NCBI RefSeq assembly: GCF_008727925.1
Contig: NZ_VTWT01000006.1
Span: forward strand, 1 to 64,000
DNA length: 64,000 nt
Origin: Adhaeribacter soli
Lineage (GTDB): Bacteria > Bacteroidota > Bacteroidia > Cytophagales > Hymenobacteraceae
Direction of reading: 5' to 3'
Each line of letters opens with the position of its first letter. The first letter of the stretch is position 1. The notes under the pieces were generated by a model. The model was not told the DNA's origin. It saw only the letters and a program-made list of their open reading frames with translations, and ran no database searches. Positions 44,971 through 53,949 of the stretch are shown one piece after another. Made by a program: the position numbers and the translations under genes.

Positions 44971-46365
44971 TTATAGCATAATATCGGTGGCAATAGAAAC
45001 AGTGGTTCCGGACTGGCCGGCTATGTAATAGCCAAACGTAGAACCCGCCGGCGATCTTTCTACCCGGATTAGGTGCAGGTTTATCCGCCAGCTTCGGGTG
45101 CCGGAAGGAAAATAGCTCAGGCCGCCGGCCACCTCCCAGGGGTTGCGGTCGAACTGATCGATAACCGTGGAATAAACGCCGTACAGGTCCAGCTTTTTCT
45201 TGATTACCGAATAAGAAGCCCCGACATACACGCCGTTGTCAATAATTTCGGATTCAGATTCAGGAATGGGGCCGGTTGTGTTGAAATGAGATAACCTTCG
45301 GCGGAAAAATTCGGTCTGTAAATGGAAGCCTTTGAATTTAAAGCCAAGGTCAACGGCGCCGATCTGGTATTGGGCATTCCGTACCGTTACACCATCGGCC
45401 AGGGAGCCTGTTTCAAACAAATAAACGCCGTCGGAAAGCCTGATCTGGGTTTCAACCGGATTCGGTTCGGAAGTGGGGTTAAAGCGGCCTTCACGGGCAT
45501 GAGTAAAGGAAACGCCAAAACGGGTAGCCAGTTTTTGGTGTTGTTCAAAATCGCCGTAACCGCCGCGCGGGCCAAATTCTCCGGTAGTCGGCATCCACCA
45601 GAAACTGAAGCTTTTGGTCAGGTCGCGGGTCATCTGGGTATTATTAACGCCCAGCTGGCTCAGGTTATTTCCCAGGAACAGCCAGTAACTAAACCGGGGC
45701 AAAACTTCGCCGGTAATCCAGAAGCCACCGGTGAAACCCGGGCGCAAGGCCTCTTCGGCCATTTGCCGGTCGGTAGCCATAAAGTAAGGCCAAGGCCCCT
45801 GCAAAGACCGGATACCAAGGTTAGGTCCAATACCGGCGCCAAGGCGCAAGGCCTTGTTTACCTGATAATGCATATTCCCGAAGATCAAGGTCTGGCCGGT
45901 AGAAGCTAAGCCCCAAATGCTTACCGTATAGCGGAGCTTAGGCGTATAAAAAAAGCCCGATGCCCAGACGAAGGTACGATGCCACTGAATGTCGTGCCGG
46001 GTATCAATGTTTCGTACCCTGCCCAGGTGATCGGTAAAGCTTTGGGTAGCCGGTAATTGGTTGGTGTAGCGCAACAAGCCGTAAAGGCTCAGGTTCAGGC
46101 TGCCCCACTTGCTTTTGTAAAGGTCGAAGCCCCGGCCGGGGCTAAATTCTCCGGCCTGCGTTGTGGGAATGGGTTCTTTTTCAATGTTCAGGGTATCGTA
46201 GGCTTCCACTTTCATGTCGTCCTGGGCTTTTACTTTTTCCGGCGAAAAGTATAGCATTGCCAGGACGGCCAGGAGCAGGAACCACCCACTACTAAGCCGG
46301 AATTTTTTTCCGTTTGGCGAACTGTCTTTTGCGGACATCAAGCCTACCATTTTCCCGGATTTCAT
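44971..46365 (-). CDS. Outer-membrane porin-like beta-barrel protein
   Basis: This 464-aa protein has a long signal region (hydrophobic LSSGWFLLLAVLAMLYFSP, residues 25-43, cleavage near KVKAQ). The rest has alternating amphipathic strands with aromatic ends typical of a beta barrel (for example FWWMPTTGEFGPRGGYGDF, and GVYVGASYSVIKKKLDLYGV). It is likely a porin; the substrate is not predictable. Its ATG overlaps the glutaminase stop (ATGA, 46362-46365), so translation is coupled and the two functions are probably linked. Confidence 0.8.
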   Translation of the reverse strand: MKSGKMVGLMSAKDSSPNGKKFRLSSGWFLLLAVLAMLYFSPEKVKAQDDMKVEAYDTLNIEKEPIPTTQAGEFSPGRGFDLYKSKWGSLNLSLYGLLRYTNQLPATQSFTDHLGRVRNIDTRHDIQWHRTFVWASGFFYTPKLRYTVSIWGLASTGQTLIFGNMHYQVNKALRLGAGIGPNLGIRSLQGPWPYFMATDRQMAEEALRPGFTGGFWITGEVLPRFSYWLFLGNNLSQLGVNNTQMTRDLTKSFSFWWMPTTGEFGPRGGYGDFEQHQKLATRFGVSFTHAREGRFNPTSEPNPVETQIRLSDGVYLFETGSLADGVTVRNAQYQIGAVDLGFKFKGFHLQTEFFRRRLSHFNTTGPIPESESEIIDNGVYVGASYSVIKKKLDLYGVYSTVIDQFDRNPWEVAGGLSYFPSGTRSWRINLHLIRVERSPAGSTFGYYIAGQSGTTVSIATDIML

Positions 46366-47447
46366 TTTTGAGTTACTTGTGCAGCACTACCCGGCTTTAC
46401 CAGGTAAGGATTCAGGCCCAACTTGTTCACAATGTCGGTGATGGCTTTCTGGGCGCGGACGCTGTTTCCAGCTTCATCTAAGCGGGGCGAAAAAGCAGCT
46501 ATGCCGTACTGGCCCGGAACGATGGCCATAATGCCGCCGCCCACGCCGCTTTTGGCCGGTAAGCCAACGTTGTAGAACCAGATGCCGGAGTCGTCGTAAA
46601 GGCCGCAGGTAGCCATAACCGGCAGTACGTGGGCTACGGTTTCCGGCGATACCACTTTCTTTTTGGTAACCGGGTTGGTGCCGCCGTTGGCCAGGGTGGC
46701 CGCAATCATGGCTAAGTCTTTGGTATTGATGTTTATGGCGCATTGCTTCGTATAAATATCCACCGATTTTGCCGGATCGAAATACATGCGTTCGAAGGAA
46801 TTCATGAGAGAGGCCAGCGCCTGGTTGTGCTGGTTGGTGGCGGCTTCGCTTTTATAAACCGGGTCGTTTACCGATAGCTGCCGGCCGGCAAAATCGTTGT
46901 GGGTCTGCAAAATGGTATTCCATTTTTCTTCGTAGGTGTTGCCTTTTACCATACTGGTGGCCGCAATGGCGCCGGCGTTTACGAGCGGGTTAAGTTCCTT
47001 GCCTTTGTTTTCCTCCACAAAAACGGCAGAGTTGAATTTCTGGCCGGTCGGGTCCACGCCTATTTTATCCTGAATGGCTTTGGGGCCGAAATCTTCAATA
47101 TCGCGGGCCAGCGTTAACACTTTGGAAATGGATTGAATGGAGTACATGGCATCGGCATCGCCTTTGCTGTAAACCTTGCCGTCGGGGGCAATAACCACAA
47201 TGGCAAACTGCTCGGAAGGTACTTTGGCCAGTTCGGGAATGTAGTCGGCGTTTTTACCTTCTTTCAGGTCTTTGTATTTGTTGTAGGCTTCGTTCACGGC
47301 GCCTTCAATGCCGCCTTTATCGGAGCTGGTTGCAGCGTTTGGTTTTGCATGCTTTTTCTGGGCGCTGGCTTGGTAACCTGCACCGGAGAAAAACAAAAAG
47401 AAGGCCATGGCCAGTATCGGGAAGTTTTTGTCTGATCTTTTTTTCAT
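46362..47447 (-). CDS. glsA: Secreted glutaminase A
   Basis: The 361-aa product starts at MKKRSDKNFP (47447; an in-frame Met 13 codons earlier is less likely because it would bury the signal peptide). The signal peptide ends near YQASAQ (about residue 31). The mature part is a serine-dependent glutaminase: SIQSISKVLTLARD holds the Ser-x-x-Lys catalytic pair, and NAGAIAATSMV and GGGIMAIVPGQYGI are family signatures. It converts glutamine to glutamate plus ammonia, here in the periplasm or outside. Most GlsA proteins are cytosolic and about 310 aa long, so the signal peptide is notable. It is coupled to the porin gene through an ATGA overlap. Confidence 0.93.
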   Translation of the reverse strand: MKKRSDKNFPILAMAFFLFFSGAGYQASAQKKHAKPNAATSSDKGGIEGAVNEAYNKYKDLKEGKNADYIPELAKVPSEQFAIVVIAPDGKVYSKGDADAMYSIQSISKVLTLARDIEDFGPKAIQDKIGVDPTGQKFNSAVFVEENKGKELNPLVNAGAIAATSMVKGNTYEEKWNTILQTHNDFAGRQLSVNDPVYKSEAATNQHNQALASLMNSFERMYFDPAKSVDIYTKQCAININTKDLAMIAATLANGGTNPVTKKKVVSPETVAHVLPVMATCGLYDDSGIWFYNVGLPAKSGVGGGIMAIVPGQYGIAAFSPRLDEAGNSVRAQKAITDIVNKLGLNPYLVKPGSAAQVTQK

Positions 47448-47959
47448 AGGATAAAGTTTTTGGTTGGAAGGCGTTTGAGGGCACATTCAGAAATGCAGGC
47501 ACTGCATTCAGTGCTTCACCTGTGCCTGATAGCAAAACAACAGGGCTTACAAAAGAATGTTTTAGCTGGATTTTATTGATTCCCTATTTTTCAGCCACTT
47601 TATCTGGAAAGCCGATCGGAAGCGGCATCAGGCAAATTGATGCTGAATAAGAATTTATACTTTTAAAAGGAGGATCATTCCGGCCGGTTTAACTATTTGA
47701 TTTGCTGCATCCGGTAACTTTTCAGGCAGATTCACAAAACCCTTAACATTCGGGAATTACAAAACCGAACAATTACAACGGGGGCCGGTTAGGAATAAGA
47801 ACGATACTTTTTTACCTAAAACCATAGCGATTCTCAGAACCGGAATACAGCTTTTGATCTCTGATTTAAAAAGTACAGGCTTCTGAAAGGTTCTGATGCC
47901 AGTTGACTATTCCGGGAAAAGCTAAATGAACCTGTTTTTTTTACAGTAATCCCAAAGCT
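47448..47959. other. Divergent promoter region glsA / OprP-like porin
   Basis: About 510 bp between divergent genes. I found no consensus promoter box in either direction. It contains a GCAGGCACTGCATTCAGTGC imperfect dyad (about 47489-47508), an AAGGAGGA stretch at about 47670 that precedes no start codon, and a CATAGCGATT motif at 47823. Confidence 0.4.
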
Positions 47960-49309
47960 ATGCGTTACGCTAATCTCCAATTCGTTTTGCTGCAGCATTC
48001 AGGAACAACCCGGTATGTTTTAGTGCTGTTCCGAATTGTTACCCTGGCATTTTTACTGCTTCGGCTCCCCCTTTTTACTTATGCCCAGGATACCACCGCC
48101 ATCTCTCCGGATTCTACCATATTCTGGAGAATTGAGGCCGGCGATGAAGCCGATATTGAAACGCCCCGGCGCCAGCTGATTAAATGGAATGAGTATTCAG
48201 GGCCTTATTTCAGCATACGGCTGGGAGGCGGGCTTTTGTACGACGTAGCCACTTATGAGCAGGATGCCCAAAGCAAGGAACAGGTTGGCGATCTGAAAAA
48301 GGATATAAAATTCCGCGATGGCAGGTTCCTGTTTAAAGGCCGGTTCGGGCCCGATAAAATGAAGCATCCGGTTACCTATACCATGGGTATTATGTATAAC
48401 CAGCCCACAAAATCGTGGTTGTTCCGGGAAACGGGGATCATGGTTGGGGTGCCCGAACTACGGGGAAGCTTTTTTATTGGCCGAACCAAAGAAGGTTTTT
48501 CGCTGAACAAAGTTATGGTGGGTTATGCCGGCTGGACCATGGAACGTTCTACCATGAGCGATGCTACCATACCGATCCTGGGCGATGGCATTAAATATTA
48601 TGCATATTTGCCAGGGTCAAGAATCGGCTGGAATGTCGGTTACTTTTTTGACCAATTTAACGAAAATCAGGCATTTTCCTCCTACGACAACCAGGTAGTT
48701 GCCCGGATTATGTGGCTGCCAATTCTATCGGACCCGGAGCGCAAGGTTTTTCATATCGGCATTAATCTCAGGCAGGGAAATGTAGATAAGGATACATTGC
48801 AGCTCAGATCGCGGCCGGAATCCTGGACGGCCCCGTATTTTGTCGATACAAAAAAATTCCGGGCCACGCAGACCTTTATGTACGGCGGCGAAATTTACTA
48901 CCGGCACGGACCCTGGCTGTTTGGTTCGGAATACTGGTTTATGGATGCAAAAGCGCCGGAAAAAGGCAATCCGCGTTTCCATGGCGGCGACATTGTAGCT
49001 ACCTGGCTGATAACCGGAGAAACCCGCGCCTATAATACCGCCGGCGGATTTTTTAAAGGGATCTCCCCGAACCGGACCGTATTTGAGGGCGGGCCGGGAG
49101 CCATTGAAGCTGTTCTCCGCATTTCCTATATCGATCTGGATGATAAAGGGATTTCTGGCGGAAAATTCTGGCGGATTACGCCCATGATGAACTGGCACAT
49201 GTCCGACAACATACGGCTGGAAATTGGTTATGGGTATGGCGAACTCGATCGTTTGGGGCTGGAAGGTGGTACCCAGTTTTTCCAGGGCCGCATTCAGTTT
49301 CAATTATGA
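47960..49309 (+). CDS. OprP/OprO-like outer-membrane porin
   Basis: This 449-aa protein has a hydrophobic signal region (ILFRIVTLAFLL-type stretch, residues 23-42, cleavage near TYAQD). The mature part fits the phosphate-selective porin O/P family: YFSIRLGGGLLYDVATYEQD at the start, RDGRFLFKGRFGP and KVMVGYAGWTMERSTMSDA in the middle, and a C-terminal barrel strand ending in FQL. The ligand cannot be assumed to be phosphate. Gene context (glutaminase, cyanophycinase, asparaginase) suggests an anionic or amino-acid-type substrate (inference). The cyanophycinase gene follows on the same strand after about 150 bp. Confidence 0.8.
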   Translation: MRYANLQFVLLQHSGTTRYVLVLFRIVTLAFLLLRLPLFTYAQDTTAISPDSTIFWRIEAGDEADIETPRRQLIKWNEYSGPYFSIRLGGGLLYDVATYEQDAQSKEQVGDLKKDIKFRDGRFLFKGRFGPDKMKHPVTYTMGIMYNQPTKSWLFRETGIMVGVPELRGSFFIGRTKEGFSLNKVMVGYAGWTMERSTMSDATIPILGDGIKYYAYLPGSRIGWNVGYFFDQFNENQAFSSYDNQVVARIMWLPILSDPERKVFHIGINLRQGNVDKDTLQLRSRPESWTAPYFVDTKKFRATQTFMYGGEIYYRHGPWLFGSEYWFMDAKAPEKGNPRFHGGDIVATWLITGETRAYNTAGGFFKGISPNRTVFEGGPGAIEAVLRISYIDLDDKGISGGKFWRITPMMNWHMSDNIRLEIGYGYGELDRLGLEGGTQFFQGRIQFQL

Positions 49310-49458
49310 TTTAAAGCTGAAAACCAAATTGCTATCATCATCATAATTACCAAAACTAAAAAACAGTAGGATTTCAGGCCTGAAAAGCCGGTTTGGATTT
49401 ATTTTCATAATCCGGCAAATTATTGCTGCACAAACAATTTTACAAAGAGATATTCCAT

Positions 49459-50307
49459 ATGAAGGACGTAAAAGGAAAACTGTTAATAATTGGCGGCCAT
49501 GAAGACAAAGGAGACTATGAAAACTTATCGGAAGAAGATCTGGCTCGGAAAAATTCCTTTGCTGCGGAAGGCGTGCTGAAGCGTTTCCTGGTTACCCTAC
49601 AGAAAGATGAGCCGAAGATTGAAGTAATAACTACTGCTTCGGAGATTCCCGAAGAGGTGGGCGAAATGTATCAGAAAGCCTTTAAAAACCTGCAGGTAGA
49701 AAAGGTAGGAATAATGCACATAAAAGTGCCCGCCGATGCTAACGACCCGGAGGTGCTTGAACGTTTGCGTAAGGCGGATGGCCTGCTTTTAAGCGGGGGC
49801 GACCAAAGCCGCCTGGTAAGTACTTTTTCTGGTTCCAAAGCGCTCCGGATCATCCAGGAACGTTACCGCGACGAAGAGAATTTCCTGATTGCCGGTACCA
49901 GCGCCGGCGCTATGTGCATGAGCCAGGTAATGATCACGGGAAATATAGAATCCGGCCCGATGGTGAAAGGCACCGTTCATACGGGAACCGGTTTAGGCTT
50001 GCTGAACCGGTTAATTATCGATACGCATTTTATGGTTCGCCGAAGATTTTTTCGGTTGGCAGAAGCAGTGGCAGCCTTTCCAGACCATATAGGCGTTGGC
50101 CTGGATGAAGATTCGGCTATTCTGATCAGCGCAAACAAAACCATAGAAACCATTGGCTCCGGATTGGTTGTAATTTTTAATGGCCGGCAGTTAACCAAAA
50201 ACAACTTTCCGGATATTTTGCATGGCGACCGAATAAGCTTGCAACACATAATCCTGCACATTCTGCCTAAAGGCGAAAAGCTTGATGTTACTTCAAAGCT
50301 TAATTAA
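49459..50307 (+). CDS. Cyanophycinase (peptidase S51 family)
   Basis: This 282-aa serine peptidase has the nucleophile elbow GTSAGAMCM (Ser148), KGKLLIIGGHEDKGD near the N-terminus and GLGLLNRLIIDTHFMVRRR (the conserved His region). These match cyanophycinase, which cleaves cyanophycin into beta-Asp-Arg dipeptides. The start at 49459 is preferred over the in-frame ATG at 49423 because family proteins begin at this point. No signal peptide is seen, so it should be cytosolic, unlike its neighbours. No cyanophycin synthetase gene is in the window; the true substrate could be another beta-aspartyl peptide. Confidence 0.85.
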   Translation: MKDVKGKLLIIGGHEDKGDYENLSEEDLARKNSFAAEGVLKRFLVTLQKDEPKIEVITTASEIPEEVGEMYQKAFKNLQVEKVGIMHIKVPADANDPEVLERLRKADGLLLSGGDQSRLVSTFSGSKALRIIQERYRDEENFLIAGTSAGAMCMSQVMITGNIESGPMVKGTVHTGTGLGLLNRLIIDTHFMVRRRFFRLAEAVAAFPDHIGVGLDEDSAILISANKTIETIGSGLVVIFNGRQLTKNNFPDILHGDRISLQHIILHILPKGEKLDVTSKLN

Positions 50308-50530
50308 AATAATTATCCAATTCAACTGCTTTTCAGGCTTAAAAGCATAGCGTTTTAGGGGTGAAAACTACCTGTTTTTGCAGACAATTCTTACCATGAA
50401 TTATGTAGTAATAAAGTTGCCGGGTTTAATAACTGACGTTACGCAAGGTGTCTTTTTATTGAAGACCTGATCTGTCTCACATTAGTTATTAGATTGGAAA
50501 CAGCTCTATCGGCCGGCTTTGTTGTACTTT

Positions 50531-50670
50531 ATTGCCGTCTGCTTTATCTCACGGTTAAATAGAACAGCAAATAAGGCTTATGCCAAACAACTCATGTTCA
50601 GAGAAACCCGGTTAGGCTAAAGCCATTAATTTGTTTTCCTGAAATCCGTCAGCTAAAGCAGACGGCAATG
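50531..50670. repeat. Second copy of the CCGTCAGCTAAAGC inverted repeat
   Basis: The left arm (50531-50554) is diverged and the right arm (50645-50670) matches 6439-6464 perfectly. The interior shares GGCTAAAGCC with the first copy but is longer. It lies in the 656-bp gap between the cyanophycinase and asparaginase genes; the remainder of that gap is an ATAGCGTTTT motif (50346) and the repeats listed next. Confidence 0.7.
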
Positions 50671-50713
50671 GATTTTTGATCGCGGAAAGAATCAGTCCAC
50701 TACATAATTGATT

Positions 50714-50760
50714 CCCTGCTTGCGTAAGGTCAGTTATTAACTGACCTTACGCAAGCAGGG
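50714..50760. repeat. Perfect 47-bp palindrome
   Basis: CCCTGCTTGCGTAAGGTCAG plus TTA, one central T, then its exact reverse complement: 23-bp arms with a 1-nt centre. Its half-site CTTGCGTAAGGTCAGTTA appears again at 50945-50962, touching the asparaginase stop codon. The right half (50738-50755) and the far copy form 18-bp terminal inverted repeats around a 225-bp block. Confidence 0.85.
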
Positions 50761-50766
50761 GAAAAG

Positions 50767-50936
50767 TCACCCTTTGGAGGGCAGGGTTGATTCATTCTGG
50801 CGGATTCTCCCCTTGAGCATCAGAGGGGTGTTTACGCCTGCAGGTATTAATCAAAATAACGTTTTAACACCCCTATAATCCCCTCAAGGGGATAGTCATT
50901 AGCCAGAATGAAATAGCTCTGCTTTGGAGGGGGGCC
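50767..50936. repeat. Second copy of the nested C/G-rich palindrome
   Basis: It has the same plan as 38010-38180: CCCTTTGGAGGG at the left, an inner pair CTCCCCTTGAG and CTCAAGGGGA, an outer pair GATTCATTCTGGC and GCCAGAATGAAAT, and CTTTGGAGGGGGG at the right. It sits inside the 18-bp terminal inverted repeats at 50738 and 50945. Confidence 0.65.
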
Positions 50937-50963
50937 TCAAGAAACTTGCGTAAGGTCAGTTAA

Positions 50964-52100
50964 TTAATATTCCTGGAAAATACGCTGCAAGTCCTCCGGT
51001 TTCCGGTCTTTCAGCAAGGCCAGGGCTAACAATATTCTGGATTTCTGAGGGTTCAGTTCGTAAGAAGCGATGGTGCCGTATTCATCGTCTTTTACTTCCA
51101 CATCGCGGCCAACTTCGCCGGTTGCCACGCGGGAACTTCTTACCACGGCTACTCCTTTTTTAGTGGCTCTTTTAGCTGCGTCTAAAGCGGCTTTGGTCAT
51201 GTTGCCGTTGCCTACGCCTGCAATTACAATGCCTTTCGCTTTATTTTTTACCGCAGCATCAATCATGCCCCCGTCCATATCTACACAGCCGTAAACGATC
51301 TCCACTCTTGGTAAGGTTTTCACGCCGTCAATAGAGAACTCACTTTTCTGGCCGAATTTTCTGTCCGGGTAGCGGTTGAAATTGTTCTTGCCATAGGCAG
51401 AAGTTCCAATCAGGCCTATCAGAGGCGACATAAAAGTTTGCACGGAAGTGGTACTAACCTTCACCAGGTTCTGGGCCGAGTGGATCCAGTCGTTCATTAC
51501 CAGCAGCACGCCCCGGTTTTTTGCGTTCGGATCGGCAGCTACTGCTATGGCGTCATAAAGGTTCAATGGGCCATCGGCGCTCAGGGCGGTACTTGGCCGC
51601 ATGGATCCTACCAGTACCACCGGCTTATCAGTTTTAACTACCAGGTTCAGGAAATAGGCAGTTTCTTCCATGGTATCGGTGCCGTGGGTAATTACAATGC
51701 CATCGGTGCCGGATCGGGTAAGTTCGTTTATGCGGTTGGCCAGCTTCATCATAATATCGAAGCTCATGTCCTGCGAACCGACATTCGAGATTTGTTCGCC
51801 TTTTATGTTGGCCAGTTTTTTGGCATCCGGCACAGCATCCAGCATGGCATCGATGGTTACCTGGCCGGATGTATAACCCGCCTGGGTACCGGTGGCTGCT
51901 GCCCCCGCAATGGTGCCCCCGGTAGCCAGAATTACTACATTGGGCAGGGCTGGTTTTTTCTCGCCGGAAGCTGTTTTTTCAGTTTTAGGACCTTCGGTCA
52001 GGGCCAGTGCAACCTGACCGTGGCCTGATTGGGCTATGCCATCTGCTGGAAGCAACGCACAAGCCAGCAAAGCAATGGTATAAGTATTAAGATTTTTCAT
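50964..52100 (-). CDS. ansB: Secreted type II L-asparaginase
   Basis: This 378-aa enzyme hydrolyses asparagine to aspartate and ammonia. The signal peptide covers residues 1-24 (YTIALLACALLPADGIAQ), followed by a Lys-rich linker. Both catalytic threonine motifs are present: ILATGGTIAG and ITHGTDTMEETAYFL. The Lys region reads VLVGSMRPSTALSADGPLN. The signal peptide and motifs indicate the periplasmic, high-affinity type II enzyme. It is the last of three leftward genes (DcaP-like porin, secreted aspartase, asparaginase) and would feed aspartate directly to the aspartase. Confidence 0.94.
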   Translation of the reverse strand: MKNLNTYTIALLACALLPADGIAQSGHGQVALALTEGPKTEKTASGEKKPALPNVVILATGGTIAGAAATGTQAGYTSGQVTIDAMLDAVPDAKKLANIKGEQISNVGSQDMSFDIMMKLANRINELTRSGTDGIVITHGTDTMEETAYFLNLVVKTDKPVVLVGSMRPSTALSADGPLNLYDAIAVAADPNAKNRGVLLVMNDWIHSAQNLVKVSTTSVQTFMSPLIGLIGTSAYGKNNFNRYPDRKFGQKSEFSIDGVKTLPRVEIVYGCVDMDGGMIDAAVKNKAKGIVIAGVGNGNMTKAALDAAKRATKKGVAVVRSSRVATGEVGRDVEVKDDEYGTIASYELNPQKSRILLALALLKDRKPEDLQRIFQEY

Positions 52101-52248
52101 AGGAATGAGTAGCTTTAGCGTGAATGAAGTAAAGAGACATGGGTGTCTGGCTATTCGTATTCAGACTGGAAATGCATAAGGTTCTATAATTCAAAAGGAC
52201 ACATAGCCGGGTTTCCTTCAGATCATGCGGTAATTTTAGTCTGGTTGC

Positions 52249-53787
52249 TTATTTCGATTTGGATTTCCTTTTCTTCTTGGTGTCGGAAGTTTTTTTGGCG
52301 GCTACCTGGGTGGCACCGGTCGGGCCGGTTGGGCTGGTAAGTTTGGCCGGGTCCATCAGGTCTTTGATCTGGGCGTCGGTGAGCAGGTTTTTCTCCTTGA
52401 TCAGTTCCAGAATGCCTTTGTCCTGTTCTAAAGCTTCTTTTGCCAGTTCGGTGGTTTTATCGTAACCTAAAACCGGGTTAAGCGCCGTTACAATACCCAC
52501 GCTGCGGTCCATGTAATGCTTCAGCACTTTTTCGTTGGGCGTGATGCCTTCAATACATTGCGTCCGGAACAAGGGCATGCCTTTATAGAACAAACCCTGC
52601 GACTCCATGATGGCAACGGCTACAACGGGTTCGTAAGCATTTAACTGCAATAAACCATCCTGAGAGGCCATGGTCACGGTCATGTCGTTGCCCACGGCTT
52701 TAAAGCAGATCTCATTCATCAGTTCCGGCATAACCGGATTCACTTTGCCCGGCATAATGGAAGAACCCGGCTGCAGGGCCGGCAGGTTTATTTCGAAGAT
52801 GCCCGTACGCGGCCCTGAAGCCAGGAAGATCAGGTCGCTGGAAATTTTGGAAATGGTTACGGCCAGGTTTTTCATCGCGCCGGAGAACATTACAAAGCCC
52901 TGCATGCTGGACGTTGCCGCTACCAGGTCTTTGCTTAAGTGCATTGGTTTGCCGGTAATTTTAGCCAAGTGCATGGCGCATTTTTCGGCGTAACCCGGCG
53001 AGGCAGTAATGCCCGTACCAATGGCCGTTGCGCCCATATTTTCTTCGTACAGGTAGGCTTCGGTTTTAACCAGGGCATCGATGGCAGCGTCGATCTGATT
53101 CCCGAAAGCATGAAACTCCTGACCCAGGGTCATGGGTACGGCATCCTGCCCTTCGGTGCGGCCTAATTTTAAAAGATTCTTGAATTCATCGCCTTTTTTA
53201 TGAAAGGACGCCGACAAGGCTTTGGCTTCCTTTACTACTTTATCGTTGTGCAACAGCATGGCCACGTGCAGGGTAGTAGGGTACACATCGTTCGTGGACT
53301 GGCCCATGTTCAGGTCGTCGTGCGGCTCGATGAACTGGTATTCGCCTTTCTTTTTGCCCATCATTTCCAGCGCAATGTTGGCCAGTACTTCGTTGGCGTT
53401 CATGTTGGCCGAAGTGCCGGCGCCGCCCTGGTACAGGTCCACCAGAAAGTGCTCATGGTATTTTCCATCGATCACGGCCTGGCAGGCTTTTTCAATGGCA
53501 GCGAGTTTTTCCTTGCTTAACCGGCCTACATCGGCATTGGCGCGGGCAGCAGCCAGTTTTACCATGGCGTAGGCGCGTACATAATCCGGATAGAAACTGG
53601 TGGGAACGCCGCTAACCTGAAAGTTTTCCAGCGCCCGGGCCGTTTGCACGCCGTAATAGGCATCGGCTGGGATCTGCTTTTCGCCTAATAAGTCTTTTTC
53701 GGTACGGGTGTTCTGGGCAAAAAGCGAATTCCCGCAAATACTGACGAGTGCCAGCAAAAAAGTTATGTAACGTAATTTTATATTCAT
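52249..53787 (-). CDS. aspA: Aspartate ammonia-lyase with signal peptide
   Basis: The frame is open to 53895, but the ATG at 53787 gives a classical signal peptide (MNIKLRYITFLLALVSICGN then SLFAQ) placed directly before the normal aspartase N-terminus (EKDLLGEKQIPADAYYGVQT). The 512-aa product has GQSTNDVYPT and the fumarase/aspartase signature GSSIMPGKVNPVMPE. The C-terminus has an extra Thr/Pro/Gly stretch and a basic tail (KKTSDTKKKRKSKSK) absent from E. coli AspA (478 aa). It converts aspartate to fumarate and ammonia. Aspartases are normally cytosolic; a signal peptide implies periplasmic action. It lies 148 bp upstream of the secreted asparaginase and 162 bp downstream of the DcaP-like porin, on the same strand. 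Confidence 0.92.
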   Translation of the reverse strand: MNIKLRYITFLLALVSICGNSLFAQNTRTEKDLLGEKQIPADAYYGVQTARALENFQVSGVPTSFYPDYVRAYAMVKLAAARANADVGRLSKEKLAAIEKACQAVIDGKYHEHFLVDLYQGGAGTSANMNANEVLANIALEMMGKKKGEYQFIEPHDDLNMGQSTNDVYPTTLHVAMLLHNDKVVKEAKALSASFHKKGDEFKNLLKLGRTEGQDAVPMTLGQEFHAFGNQIDAAIDALVKTEAYLYEENMGATAIGTGITASPGYAEKCAMHLAKITGKPMHLSKDLVAATSSMQGFVMFSGAMKNLAVTISKISSDLIFLASGPRTGIFEINLPALQPGSSIMPGKVNPVMPELMNEICFKAVGNDMTVTMASQDGLLQLNAYEPVVAVAIMESQGLFYKGMPLFRTQCIEGITPNEKVLKHYMDRSVGIVTALNPVLGYDKTTELAKEALEQDKGILELIKEKNLLTDAQIKDLMDPAKLTSPTGPTGATQVAAKKTSDTKKKRKSKSK

Positions 53788-53949
53788 GAACAGGAAATTA
53801 AACTTTTGAAAAATTTGGATAACTGGCAGGTTGCCGGCAAAGCCCTGACTTTTTCCCCTGAATTTGCCAGCGTTTCCGGGGAACTTTTCAGGCAATAGGG
53901 CACAGGTTTTTTGTCTTTGCTAAGGCTGGGCAGGAAGCAAACCGGATGA

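Noticed and set aside
44745-44993. 82-codon minus-strand frame between amidohydrolase and porin genes
   Set aside because: Its register does not match the amidohydrolase; the homologous remnant is in another frame (44816-44917).
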